Shown: positions 1-8,431, numbered from the stretch's first letter. The stretch: 22,562 nt of DNA from an uncultured Prochlorococcus sp. (GCA_902572675.1 CACGGY010000009.1:1-22562), one strand, 5' to 3'. Program-made: numbers and translations. The notes: a model not told the origin generated them from the sequence alone.

Positions 1-668
1 TCTGAATCAAAAAAATTTATATATATCTTTGAATTTGGAAATTTATTTTTTAAATAATTTTTAATAAAATTTTTTAATGCATAAATATCATCATATTTAT
101 TGTGATTACTTTCTATAGCAAGAGATGTAATTGGAGATCCATATTCGTAAAGTTTATCAGTATTTGTCCAACCATTAGGCCAATATAGTTTTGAATCAAT
201 TTCTACAATATTAAAGTTAATAATTTTATTTTCTTTAACATTAGAAATTAGTTCGATTATATTTTCATAATTAAGATCTGGATCACCTTGACCGTGTAAA
301 TAATAATCGTTTTTATATTTATATAAGGAAGTTTTTAAATTATTATTTAATTTATATTTACTTAAAACATAAGCTGATGAGAATAATTTTTGATTAGATG
401 CTGGCAACCTTGGAACACCCTCATTGTAGGAACTTATTATTTCCCCTTTATTATTAATAATTGATACACTAAAAGAATCATCAAGTGTTTGATTCAATAA
501 AGCATCATAAGTAGGACATATTTTGTTTTTAGTAATTATTCCGGGGAAATTAAAATAAATACTATTTAAAATGGTAATTTTCTGATTTGATAGTAAATAC
601 CTTATTAAGAAAGGAGATGTTACTAATACAAGAACAAATAAGAAAAATGAATAAATTTTTTTTATCAC
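1..668 (-). CDS. dacB: D-alanyl-D-alanine carboxypeptidase/endopeptidase, PBP4 family (peptidase S13), partial
   Basis: The first 222 codons of a penicillin-binding protein 4 type DD-peptidase, which trims or cuts peptidoglycan cross-links in the periplasm. The gene leaves the window at base 1, so later motifs cannot be checked. The N-terminus is Lys-rich and then hydrophobic (about residues 5-25), consistent with a signal peptide or membrane anchor. The SxxK active-site motif is SNQK at residues 91-94, preceded by RLPA, as in S13 enzymes; HGQGDPDL further on is also typical of the family. The chosen start is GTG at 668, because no ATG lies in frame near it; a TTG at 674 is possible. It follows the DUF1995 gene by 7 bases and is the last visible gene of the dapF unit. 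Lysine/DAP synthesis (dapF) and peptidoglycan hydrolysis thus share a transcript, by inference. Family assignment is fairly sure, substrate preference is not. Confidence 0.82.
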   Translation of the reverse strand, partial: MIKKIYSFFLFVLVLVTSPFLIRYLLSNQKITILNSIYFNFPGIITKNKICPTYDALLNQTLDDSFSVSIINNKGEIISSYNEGVPRLPASNQKLFSSAYVLSKYKLNNNLKTSLYKYKNDYYLHGQGDPDLNYENIIELISNVKENKIINFNIVEIDSKLYWPNGWTNTDKLYEYGSPITSLAIESNHNKYDDIYALKNFIKNYLKNKFPNSKIYINFFDS

Positions 669-675
669 ATTCAAT

Positions 676-1302
676 CTATAAATTTACAAAAATAGATTCA
701 TTGTCGGGTTTAATTTCAAATTCTTTTTTAAAAAAATATTTTTTATTTTCTTCTTTGAAAAGCAACCAGTTATTTGGATAAATATGCATAAGAGCAGCTT
801 TATTTAAAGGCTGAAGAAAATAAATATTTTTCCAAGTTTTGACAAAGTTTTTACGTCTCTCTCTAATAACACTTCCTATACCAATATTGGCATCTTCAAA
901 TTTAGGATTTAATGAATAATGTGTTCCTTGATAATTATCGGACATAGGTTCAAATGAATCAAAATCATATGGCTGGGGAAGTATCGATATCATCACACTA
1001 TCAATATTATTTATATTATTTGATTCATTAAATGATTTAAAAGTAAAGATTTTATCTTTGATATCTGGATAGTCTCTTTGAGCCAAAGCAACAGCACCTT
1101 GATCAGCAAATGTTATGAATACATTATTATTTTTAGCTAATATCTTGTAAATAGTTATTCCAATTCTGTTAAACTTCAATCCTTCAAAATTAAATTCTAT
1201 AGTAAATCTTTTATTTGAATCTAATAAACTTGGAATAATCGCATCTTCCATATTCTTAAGAGATTCATTTAAATCTTTAGGTAGTCTGTAATTTGTTTCC
1301 AT
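676..1302 (-). CDS. DUF1995 family protein (LPA3-like), function unknown
   Basis: A 208-residue soluble protein with no signal peptide or membrane segment. The opening LPKDLNESLKNMEDAI pattern, the middle FADQGAVALAQRDYP stretch and the overall length match the DUF1995 family of cyanobacteria and chloroplasts. A plant member, LPA3 (low PSII accumulation 3), is implicated in photosystem II assembly. No catalytic motif is evident, and a role in photosystem biogenesis here is only an analogy. Its ATG overlaps the stop of the cysteine desulfurase gene in a TAATG, which suggests translational coupling within the dapF unit. The ending is Asn/Phe/Lys-rich and unremarkable. I recognise the family from sequence pattern memory, not from a search. 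Confidence 0.72.
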   Translation of the reverse strand: METNYRLPKDLNESLKNMEDAIIPSLLDSNKRFTIEFNFEGLKFNRIGITIYKILAKNNNVFITFADQGAVALAQRDYPDIKDKIFTFKSFNESNNINNIDSVMISILPQPYDFDSFEPMSDNYQGTHYSLNPKFEDANIGIGSVIRERRKNFVKTWKNIYFLQPLNKAALMHIYPNNWLLFKEENKKYFFKKEFEIKPDNESIFVNL

Positions 1303-2474
1303 TAAAATTTGTCAATACATATTTGAATAAGTTCTAAAAATTTATCTATTTCTGACTTATTGTTTATTGAACCTAAAGTAACACGAATATTGGAATATAG
1401 TTCATCATCTTTTAAACCAATATTTTTAAGTGTTGAGCTCGGTTTCCCAGATGAACTTGAACAAGCACTTCCACTACTTATGGCTATTTTATTTTCTGAC
1501 ATGAAATTAACAATCTTATAGGCTCTTATAGGATCAAATAGCTTATTTAAAAGTAGAAACGAAATATGATTTGGAAGCCTATGGTTAATACTGCCCGTAA
1601 TCTTTATATGATTATTATCCTTAATTTTTTGAAAAAAATAATTTTTAAGTTTATTAATGTTATTAGAAGGAAATTCTGTTTTGTGATCATATGATTTTAT
1701 TTTTCCTTTAATATTCTTTAATGATTCATACATTCCAGCAATTAATGGCAATGCTTGTGTACCTTGTCTAATTGAATATTCTTGGGTAAGTGATATGTCT
1801 TTATTTTTTAAAATCATTCGAGACTTTTCTTTCGTTAACAGAATGCCAATACCTTTTGGGCCTCCAAATTTATGAGCAGATAAACTTAAAAAATCACATC
1901 TAAGATCTTTCCAACTGAATATTCCATTACTTAATATTTGAGTTCCATCTAAATGAAACATTATATTTAATTCTTCACATTTGGAACCTATAAATTGAAC
2001 AGGTTGAATTGTCCCAATTTCACTTTGTCCCCAAATAATTGATACAAGCTTTGTATCATTGGTTAAAATTTTATCGATATTAGCAATATTTAAAATTCCA
2101 TCATTATTTACCTTCCATTCGTAAATATCCCAATTTTGTTTTTTTAGTTTATTAGCACAAATAGTTGTTGCTTGATGTTCAACATTTGAAATGACAACTC
2201 TACCATTTTTAAAGTTCTCATAAATATTATTAAATACAATATTAGTTGATTCCGAAGAACCAGATGTGAAAATTATATCCTCTGGTTCTGCTTCAAATAT
2301 ATAAGCAATTTTAGATCTAATTTTTTCAAGATATGTAGAGCATTTTATCCCTAGCTCGTATGTTGATGAAGGGTTATGCCAATAATTCTTATAAGTTGAA
2401 TTTATTATATTTAAAACATTCTCAGATAATGGAGTCGTAGATGCATTATCTAAATATATAAAATTATTTTCCAT
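1302..2474 (-). CDS. Cysteine desulfurase (NifS/IscS-like, class V aminotransferase fold)
   Basis: A PLP enzyme that removes sulfur from L-cysteine as an enzyme-bound persulfide and passes it to Fe-S assembly, tRNA thiolation or other acceptors. Visible motifs: YLDNASTTPL at the N-terminus, NVEHQA with the PLP-stacking His100, HLDGTQ with Asp176, the Schiff-base Lys202 in SAHKFGGPKG, and the catalytic Cys338 in SGSACSSSSGKPS. A 390-residue length and the Cys sitting in a full-length mobile loop point to the NifS/IscS group (group I) rather than SufS. Its ATG overlaps the dapF stop and its stop overlaps the DUF1995 start, each as TAATG. No scaffold gene (IscU/SufBCD) is adjacent. The physiological acceptor therefore cannot be told from the window. 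Confidence 0.9.
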   Translation of the reverse strand: MENNFIYLDNASTTPLSENVLNIINSTYKNYWHNPSSTYELGIKCSTYLEKIRSKIAYIFEAEPEDIIFTSGSSESTNIVFNNIYENFKNGRVVISNVEHQATTICANKLKKQNWDIYEWKVNNDGILNIANIDKILTNDTKLVSIIWGQSEIGTIQPVQFIGSKCEELNIMFHLDGTQILSNGIFSWKDLRCDFLSLSAHKFGGPKGIGILLTKEKSRMILKNKDISLTQEYSIRQGTQALPLIAGMYESLKNIKGKIKSYDHKTEFPSNNINKLKNYFFQKIKDNNHIKITGSINHRLPNHISFLLLNKLFDPIRAYKIVNFMSENKIAISSGSACSSSSGKPSSTLKNIGLKDDELYSNIRVTLGSINNKSEIDKFLELIQICIDKF

Positions 2475-3334
2475 TAATTTATTAAAATTGATCCCGAGAA
2501 AACCTTTTTAGCATTACCGGTCATCATGACTTCAGAATCGTCTTTTGACCAATCTATTTTAAGATTACCTCCTGGCAAAGAAACAATTGTCAACGAGTTA
2601 CAAAGGCCTAGTTTATAGGCTGCTACATGAATAGCACAAGCTCCTGTCCCACAGGCTAAGGTTGGACCTGCTCCTCTTTCCCATACTTTTACCTTGATAT
2701 TATCTCTATTTAGGATTTGACAAAAATGAACATTAGTTTTTTCTGGAAATAATTCATTATTTTCAAATTTTGGCCCAAGTGTAGAAAGAGCAATAGAATC
2801 TAAATCTTGTACAAAGAATATTAAATGAGGATTTCCCATCCCTACTGCATAACCTTTATTATTAAAATTTTTCTCAATAAATTCGTGTGAAGGAATTGAA
2901 TTGATTTTTTTTCCAATTGTTGTTGGAATATTTTGACTTTCTAAAATTGGAACTCCCATTTTTACTGTAATTTCATCATTTATGTATTTTGCAATTTTTA
3001 AACCTGCTTTAGTCTCAATTTTATATTCTATATTTTTATTATTAATTGAATCATTTACGTGGAGATACTCAACTAAACACCTTATTCCGTTTCCACACAT
3101 TTGTGCTTCAGAACCATCAGAATTAAAGATTATCATTTTTGCATAATTATCTTCATTAGGTTCTTCTATAAAAATCACACCATCTGCTCCAATACCAAAT
3201 TGCCTGTTGCAAATTTGTTTTATATCAAATATTTTATTTGTCTTGTAATTTTTATATAAATCATTTCCTCTAGAATCAATTACTACGAAATCATTTCCGT
3301 TACCTTGATATTTTTCAAAAGTAATATTTTTCAT
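2474..3334 (-). CDS. dapF: Diaminopimelate epimerase
   Basis: Converts LL-diaminopimelate to meso-DAP, the precursor of lysine and of the peptidoglycan cross-linking residue. It is a cofactor-independent two-cysteine racemase. Seen in the sequence: the N-terminal YQGNGNDFVVID motif, catalytic Cys80 in MCGNGIRCL and catalytic Cys228 in LACGTGACA, and the NPH motif near residue 168. The 286-residue length is normal for the family. It is the first gene of a minus-strand unit that continues with a cysteine desulfurase, a DUF1995 protein and a DD-carboxypeptidase; its stop overlaps the next start by one base (TAATG). It is divergent from leuS, with a 107-base shared promoter region. Confidence 0.96.
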   Translation of the reverse strand: MKNITFEKYQGNGNDFVVIDSRGNDLYKNYKTNKIFDIKQICNRQFGIGADGVIFIEEPNEDNYAKMIIFNSDGSEAQMCGNGIRCLVEYLHVNDSINNKNIEYKIETKAGLKIAKYINDEITVKMGVPILESQNIPTTIGKKINSIPSHEFIEKNFNNKGYAVGMGNPHLIFFVQDLDSIALSTLGPKFENNELFPEKTNVHFCQILNRDNIKVKVWERGAGPTLACGTGACAIHVAAYKLGLCNSLTIVSLPGGNLKIDWSKDDSEVMMTGNAKKVFSGSILIN

Positions 3335-3360
3335 TTGTAGATAATATATTTTAAATTTTA

Positions 3361-3366
3361 ATTATA
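3361..3366 (-). promoter_or_regulatory. Candidate -10 element for dapF
   Basis: On the minus strand these bases read TATAAT, a perfect consensus -10 hexamer, ending 27 bases before the dapF ATG. No convincing -35 box sits about 17 bases further upstream. In DNA this A+T-rich a chance match is possible, so the call rests mainly on position in a divergent intergenic region. Confidence 0.35.
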
Positions 3367-3377
3367 AATTATTCCTT

Positions 3378-3405
3378 TTAACAATCTATTTCTATTTTAT
3401 ACAAT
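3378..3405 (+). promoter_or_regulatory. Candidate sigma-70-type promoter for leuS
   Basis: TTAACA at 3378-3383 and TACAAT at 3400-3405 are separated by 16 bases and lie 37 bases before the leuS GTG. This is the best paired -35/-10 arrangement in the dapF/leuS spacer on this strand. It would place the start of transcription near 3412 and leave a leader of about 30 bases. It is inferred from sequence alone. Confidence 0.4.
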
Positions 3406-3441
3406 GGATATTAAAATACTAATTTAACAATTAATAAATAA

Positions 3442-6012
3442 GTGATTTCTCCCGATAAACAATATGAGACTGATATCAATTTATATAATCCATCTGAAAT
3501 AGAAAAAAAATGGCAGTCAATATGGACAGAAAACAATTTATACAAAACCGAAGAATTAACTGAGAATAGCGATAAATTTTATGCCTTATCAATGTTTCCC
3601 TACCCTTCAGGTAATCTTCATATGGGACATGTTAGGAATTATGTTATTACAGACTTAATAGCTAGGTTCCAAAGGTTTAAAGGCAAATCTGTTTTACATC
3701 CAATGGGTTGGGACGCTTTTGGTTTGCCTGCTGAGAATGCAGCTATTGAAAGGGGAATTAGTCCAAGTGTCTGGACTAAAAAAAATATTTCTCATATGAA
3801 GTCACAATTAAAGCTTTTGGGACTATCAGTTGATTGGGATAGAGAATTTGCAACTTGTGATGAAGATTACTATGTTTGGACACAATATCTATTTTTAGAG
3901 TTATACAAGGCAGGTCTTGTATATCAAAAGGAATCTGAAGTTAATTGGGATCCAATAGATAATACAGTCTTAGCGAATGAACAAGTTGACTCAGAGGGTA
4001 AATCTTGGAGATCTGGGGCACTAGTTGAAAAAAAATTATTAAAGCAATGGTTTTTAAGGATTACTAATTATGCGGATGAGTTATTGAAGGATTTAGAAAA
4101 ATTAGATAACTGGCCAGAAAGAGTAAAAATAATGCAAGATAATTGGATTGGAAAGTCAATTGGTACAAATATTAATTTCAATATCAAAACCAATCCAGAA
4201 AAGAAAATAACTGTATTTACAACAAGACCAGATACTTTATTTGGAGTTACTTATTTAGCAATTTCTGTTAATCATTCATTAGTAAATGATATTTCTGATC
4301 AAGAAACAATACAAGATATAGAAAATCTTAAACAATATTTGAAAAATAATAAAAATAATGAACTTGAAAAAATTGGAATAAAAACTAACTTAACAGCAAT
4401 AAATCCAGTTAATTCTGAACCTATTCCTATTTGGGTGGCAAGTTATGTTCTTGATGAATACGGTACAGGTGCTGTTATGGGCGTGCCTGCTCATGATCTA
4501 AGAGATTTTGAATTTGCTAAGAAAAATAATATCGATATTAAACAGGTAATAATAAAGGACAAAAGTGAGCAAAATAAAGAGCTTGATGAAGCTTATGTAG
4601 AAAAAGGATATCTTATTAATTCAAATCAATACAATGGCATAGAAAATACTATTGCTAAATTAAAAATTTCAGAGGAGGGAGTAAATAATGGATGGGCTGA
4701 AAATAAGATTCAATATCGTCTAAGAGATTGGTTAATATCTAGGCAAAGATATTGGGGATGTCCGATACCCATAGTTAATTGCAAAAAATGTGGATCTGTT
4801 CCATTAAAGCAATCGGAATTACCTGTTTCCTTACCAAAAGATATAGAAATCTCTGCTAACAAGATTAATGCTTTAGGTGATAATAATAATTGGATAAATA
4901 CTACATGTCCAAAATGCGGAATAGCGGCAAGAAAAGAAACTGATACTATGGACACTTTCATGTGTTCATCATGGTATTTTTTGAGATATCCATCTTCAAA
5001 ATGTTCTAATAAGCCATTTGAAAAGATTGAAATCAATAAGTGGTTGCCTGTAGATCAATATGTTGGAGGGGTAGAGCATGCAATATTGCACTTGTTATAT
5101 GCAAGATTTTTCACTAAAGCCTTGAGGGATAATGAACTATTTGAAATTGATGAACCTTTCAAAAAACTATTAACGCAAGGAATGGTTCAGGCGGCAGCCT
5201 ATAAAAACAATAAAACTGGTAAATATGTTTCTCCTTCCGATATTACTGACTTATCAAATCCTACAGATCCAATTGACAATTCTAAACTCGAAGTTCTTTT
5301 TGAGAAGATGTCTAAGTCTAAATATAATGGAATAGACCCTGAATCAGTAATTAAAAAATATGGAGCAGATACAGCAAGAATGTTTATATTATTTAAAGCA
5401 CCACCAGAAAAAGATTTGGAATGGGGAGATACAGATGTTGAAGGACAATTTAGATTTTTAAGCAGGATTTGGAAGCTTTATATAAATTGTGCAAAAGATA
5501 TAAATAGTAAATCTAATTCCTATCCAGATAAAGAAAAAAGTTTAATAAAGTCAATGAATATCGCTATAAAAGAAATTTCAAATGACATATTAAATAACCA
5601 ATTTAATACTGCGATTTCAGAACTAATGAAATTTTATAATTCATTATCAAATTCCATTAATGACGTAAACAATAATTTAAAAATTGATGCTTTAAAAACA
5701 TTTTGTATTTTGTTGGCTCCATTTGCACCTCATATCGCAGAAGAAATATGGCATCTTATAGGATTTAAAAATTCTGTGCATTTAGAACACTGGCCTTCAT
5801 TTAATGCCGAGGCACTAAAGGAAGATTCATATGAACTAGTAATACAAGTGAATGGAAAAGTTAGAGACAAAGTAAATATTAATAATGATATGAGTGAAGA
5901 TCAAATTAAAGAATTGACTCTTAAAAGACCTAACATTTTAAAATGGACTCAAGATAAGGAAATAAGAAAAATAATTATTGTTAAAGGAAAAATTATGAAT
6001 ATTGTTGTTTAA
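3442..6012 (+). CDS. leuS: Leucine--tRNA ligase
   Basis: Class I aminoacyl-tRNA synthetase that charges tRNA-Leu. The 856-residue product has the HIGH-type ATP site as HMGH at residues 60-63 (within PSGNLHMGHV), the inserted CP1 editing domain from about residue 240 (TTRPDTLFGVTY and GTGAVMGVPAHD are editing-site motifs), a Cys-rich zinc region (CPxxxVNCKKCG and CPKCG), and the KMSKS loop at 622-626, with a C-terminal anticodon-binding and tail domain. The start is GTG at 3442; no ATG is available before the conserved YNPSEIEKKWQ helix. The stop TAA shares the palindrome TTAA with the stop of convergent pgi, so no terminator fits between the two genes. The assignment is secure. Confidence 0.98.
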   Translation: MISPDKQYETDINLYNPSEIEKKWQSIWTENNLYKTEELTENSDKFYALSMFPYPSGNLHMGHVRNYVITDLIARFQRFKGKSVLHPMGWDAFGLPAENAAIERGISPSVWTKKNISHMKSQLKLLGLSVDWDREFATCDEDYYVWTQYLFLELYKAGLVYQKESEVNWDPIDNTVLANEQVDSEGKSWRSGALVEKKLLKQWFLRITNYADELLKDLEKLDNWPERVKIMQDNWIGKSIGTNINFNIKTNPEKKITVFTTRPDTLFGVTYLAISVNHSLVNDISDQETIQDIENLKQYLKNNKNNELEKIGIKTNLTAINPVNSEPIPIWVASYVLDEYGTGAVMGVPAHDLRDFEFAKKNNIDIKQVIIKDKSEQNKELDEAYVEKGYLINSNQYNGIENTIAKLKISEEGVNNGWAENKIQYRLRDWLISRQRYWGCPIPIVNCKKCGSVPLKQSELPVSLPKDIEISANKINALGDNNNWINTTCPKCGIAARKETDTMDTFMCSSWYFLRYPSSKCSNKPFEKIEINKWLPVDQYVGGVEHAILHLLYARFFTKALRDNELFEIDEPFKKLLTQGMVQAAAYKNNKTGKYVSPSDITDLSNPTDPIDNSKLEVLFEKMSKSKYNGIDPESVIKKYGADTARMFILFKAPPEKDLEWGDTDVEGQFRFLSRIWKLYINCAKDINSKSNSYPDKEKSLIKSMNIAIKEISNDILNNQFNTAISELMKFYNSLSNSINDVNNNLKIDALKTFCILLAPFAPHIAEEIWHLIGFKNSVHLEHWPSFNAEALKEDSYELVIQVNGKVRDKVNINNDMSEDQIKELTLKRPNILKWTQDKEIRKIIIVKGKIMNIVV

Positions 6013-7592
6013 GAATTTATTTTTTGAATAACTAATGAATTTGGATTTGACCAATCGCCTTTAACTAAATAATTATCATTACCGAAACACATTTCACGAA
6101 GAATAAAAAATATGGGTTCACTAACTGAATTATCAAATAATGATGTTATGTCATTTATAGAATATTCTCCACCTTCATCTAATAAATTACTAACTTTTTG
6201 TTGATACTCAATAATATTTGCAGCTGCTTTCTTTCCTGCTTCAACTCCAGGTTGATCATATGCATTTATATTTATCAATTCAGCGTAGAAGGATACAGCC
6301 CTCTCAAATAAAGCGATTAAGGCCCCTAGTGAAAAACAATTTAACTTTTCTAAAGTAATAGTGATACTTTGTCTGTCTTCACTAGATAGTGCTGATCTGG
6401 TTCCTTGCAAAAAACCAGAAAGATATTCTTTAGGATTCTCTTTTTCATCAAAAATATTAGTAGTTGGAGAATCTAATAATTCAATAAAAATACAAAAGAA
6501 ATTATCAATGCCATCTCTCAGTTGCTGAACATAAGCATGCTGATCTGTAGATCCTTTATTACCAAAAACGGAAATACCTTGATTAACTACTTCACCATTC
6601 CTATTAAATTTCTTTCCTAATGATTCCATTACTAATTGCTGAAGATATTTACTAAATACCTGTAACCTATCTCTATATGGTAATACGACCATATCTCGCT
6701 TCCCAACGCCATCCCCAGTTAAATACCATGCAGATGATAATAATGCTGCGGGATTTTTTTTAAAATCACTTATACGCGTGGCCTCATCCATCACTGATGC
6801 CCCTCTAATGAATTCAAATATATTTTCATTAATAAGAGCTAATGGAAGTAATCCAACAGAGCTTGTAATACTTGTTCTTCCTCCAACCCAATCTTGTAAA
6901 TTAAATATTTTTAACCAATTTTCAGAAGTGGCTTTTTTAAATAACTTACTATCTTTCATAGTTATAGCTATAGCATTAGAATTCCATTCAAGAGAATTGT
7001 TATCGCAGTGACTTTTAATAATTTCCATAGCAATTCTAGGTTCAGGCGTACCACCTGATTTGCTTACTACTACAAATAATGTTGTTGATAATTTTTCAGA
7101 TAACTCTTCTAACTTTTCGCTAATTAAAAAAGGATCTACATTATCGATATAAGAAAAATTTAAGCCACTAGAACACTTCTGCAGTGACTCTGTAATAAGT
7201 AATGGTCCTAGACCACTTCCACCAATTCCTATCCATAGAACATCGGTATAATGCTGATTATTCTTATTCTTAATATCTCCATTTAAAATTTCTTTTCCAA
7301 ATTCAGAGATTGCATTAATATCTGATCTAATTTCCTCTTCTATCTTTGAAGAGGGTGAAATTGACGGAGTTCTAAGCCAATAATGACCAACTTGTCTATT
7401 TTCATCAATATTTGAGATTGCACCATTTTCTAATTCTTTTATTGATGAAAAAACATCTATAAATTTATCTTCTAATTTTTTTATCTCTTTATTTGTGAAA
7501 TTAATTTTGCTTATGTCTAACCAAATATTTAATTTTTTATCAAACCAAAGGTAATTACAAAATTTTTCCCAAGAGTTTAAATCTCCATTCAT
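6009..7592 (-). CDS. pgi: Glucose-6-phosphate isomerase
   Basis: Interconverts glucose-6-phosphate and fructose-6-phosphate, linking glycogen use, the oxidative pentose phosphate route and the Calvin cycle in the cytoplasm. Motifs: GIGGSGLGP (about residues 122-129), the sugar-phosphate-binding VVSKSGGTPEP, the family signature around GGRTSITSSVG (about 237), MESLGKKFNRNG, STDQHAYVQQLRDG with the catalytic His, and GVEAGKKAA near the C-terminus with the conserved Lys. I chose the ATG at 7592 (527 residues), because NSWEKFCNYLWFDKKL directly after it matches where cyanobacterial Pgi proteins begin. An upstream TTG at 7625 would add 11 Lys/Asn/Gln-rich residues. The gene converges on leuS with overlapping stop codons. 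Confidence 0.95.
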   Translation of the reverse strand: MNGDLNSWEKFCNYLWFDKKLNIWLDISKINFTNKEIKKLEDKFIDVFSSIKELENGAISNIDENRQVGHYWLRTPSISPSSKIEEEIRSDINAISEFGKEILNGDIKNKNNQHYTDVLWIGIGGSGLGPLLITESLQKCSSGLNFSYIDNVDPFLISEKLEELSEKLSTTLFVVVSKSGGTPEPRIAMEIIKSHCDNNSLEWNSNAIAITMKDSKLFKKATSENWLKIFNLQDWVGGRTSITSSVGLLPLALINENIFEFIRGASVMDEATRISDFKKNPAALLSSAWYLTGDGVGKRDMVVLPYRDRLQVFSKYLQQLVMESLGKKFNRNGEVVNQGISVFGNKGSTDQHAYVQQLRDGIDNFFCIFIELLDSPTTNIFDEKENPKEYLSGFLQGTRSALSSEDRQSITITLEKLNCFSLGALIALFERAVSFYAELININAYDQPGVEAGKKAAANIIEYQQKVSNLLDEGGEYSINDITSLFDNSVSEPIFFILREMCFGNDNYLVKGDWSNPNSLVIQKINS

Positions 7593-7648
7593 TTTATATA
7601 TTTGTTTCTTTTGTTTATTATTCAATTATATCTATACGAATAGTACAT

Positions 7649-7669
7649 AAATTTAAATCATTTAAATTT
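7649..7669. repeat. Perfect A/T palindrome in the pgi/purN spacer
   Basis: Ten bases (AAATTTAAAT) are followed by a single C and their exact inverted copy. The element sits between the divergent genes pgi and purN, 57 bases upstream of the pgi ATG and 106 bases upstream of the purN start. It could be an operator, a bent or melted DNA element, or simply a consequence of extreme A+T content. No known regulator motif matches it (it is not GTA-N8-TAC, so not NtcA). Confidence 0.5.
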
Positions 7670-7673
7670 GTTT

Positions 7674-7697
7674 AAATTAATATCTTCAAATTAATAT
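7674..7697. repeat. Direct repeat AAATTAATAT (two copies) in the pgi/purN spacer
   Basis: Identical decamers at 7674-7683 and 7688-7697, with start points 14 bases apart, lie directly beside the palindrome at 7649-7669. They contain only A and T, so chance is a serious alternative. The rest of the spacer up to 7774 is A/T-rich, with one G-rich patch (TTGGAGGG near 7720) and no recognisable promoter of good quality. Confidence 0.4.
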
Positions 7698-7774
7698 GTC
7701 TTTGAATATAAATATTTAGATTGGAGGGTTTTTTTTATTTCATATAAATTTATCATTAGAAAAAATAAAAAACT

Positions 7775-8431
7775 TTGGATAAATCATTTAATTACATAAT
7801 TTCGCCTGAGATATCTGAATTTAGAAGATTTTCCCCAAAATTAAAAATAGGTGTACTTGCTTCTGGTAAAGGAACAAACTTTCAGGAATTAATTAATCTC
7901 TCAGAAAAAGGAGAATTAGATATAGATATAAAAGTTCTAATTACTAACAAAGATGAAGCAGGTTGTATAAAGAGAGCTGAAAATAAAAAAATACCTCACA
8001 AAATTATAAGAGGCAAAGACTTTCTGCAAAAAGAGAAATTTGAATTAGAAATTGTAAATACTTTAATTCATTACGATGTTGAACTTGTGGTTATGGCAGG
8101 CTGGATGAAAATTGTTACTCCATTTTTTATTAATAAATTTAAGAATAAGATAATAAATATTCACCCTTCATTACTTCCTGCATATAAAGGTGGTTCTGCG
8201 ATAAAGGACTCTATATTAAATGGTTCAAAAATTACTGGTTGTTCGGTACATTTTGTTGAAGAGGAGGTAGATAGTGGATCATTGATAATGCAAGCTGCAT
8301 TGTCAATTAGAAATGATGATAATATTGAATCACTTTCCAAAAGGATACAAATGCTTGAGCATAAAATCTTACCTCACTCAATCTCACTTGCTGGTTTTAT
8401 GATAAGAAGTAATTTTATGGAAAATTATTAG
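7775..8431 (+). CDS. purN: Phosphoribosylglycinamide formyltransferase
   Basis: Third step of purine synthesis: transfers a formyl group from 10-formyl-THF to GAR. Family motifs: the GAR-binding LASGKGTNFQ loop (residues 28-36) and the catalytic triad Asn128, His130 and Asp166, found in INIHPSLLP and EVDSGSLI. These correspond to Asn106, His108 and Asp144 of the E. coli enzyme. The start must be TTG at 7775: an in-frame stop lies at 7766-7768, and no ATG or GTG occurs before the conserved KIGVLASGKG strand. This gives an N-terminal extension of about 20 residues compared with the E. coli enzyme. The end overlaps convergent argC by 17 bases. Confidence 0.95.
   Translation: MDKSFNYIISPEISEFRRFSPKLKIGVLASGKGTNFQELINLSEKGELDIDIKVLITNKDEAGCIKRAENKKIPHKIIRGKDFLQKEKFELEIVNTLIHYDVELVVMAGWMKIVTPFFINKFKNKIINIHPSLLPAYKGGSAIKDSILNGSKITGCSVHFVEEEVDSGSLIMQAALSIRNDDNIESLSKRIQMLEHKILPHSISLAGFMIRSNFMENY

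Noticed and set aside
587..781. Plus-strand reading frame of 64 codons
   Set aside because: It is antisense to the start of dacB and the end of the DUF1995 gene, with no family resemblance; the minus-strand genes explain the region.
3335..3441. T-box leader for leuS
   Set aside because: Only 107 A/T-rich bases separate the divergent genes, with no specifier stem or antiterminator sequence.
4710..5036. Minus-strand reading frame of 108 codons within leuS
   Set aside because: It lies entirely over the conserved catalytic and zinc regions of leuS and has no recognisable motif, so it is a shadow frame.
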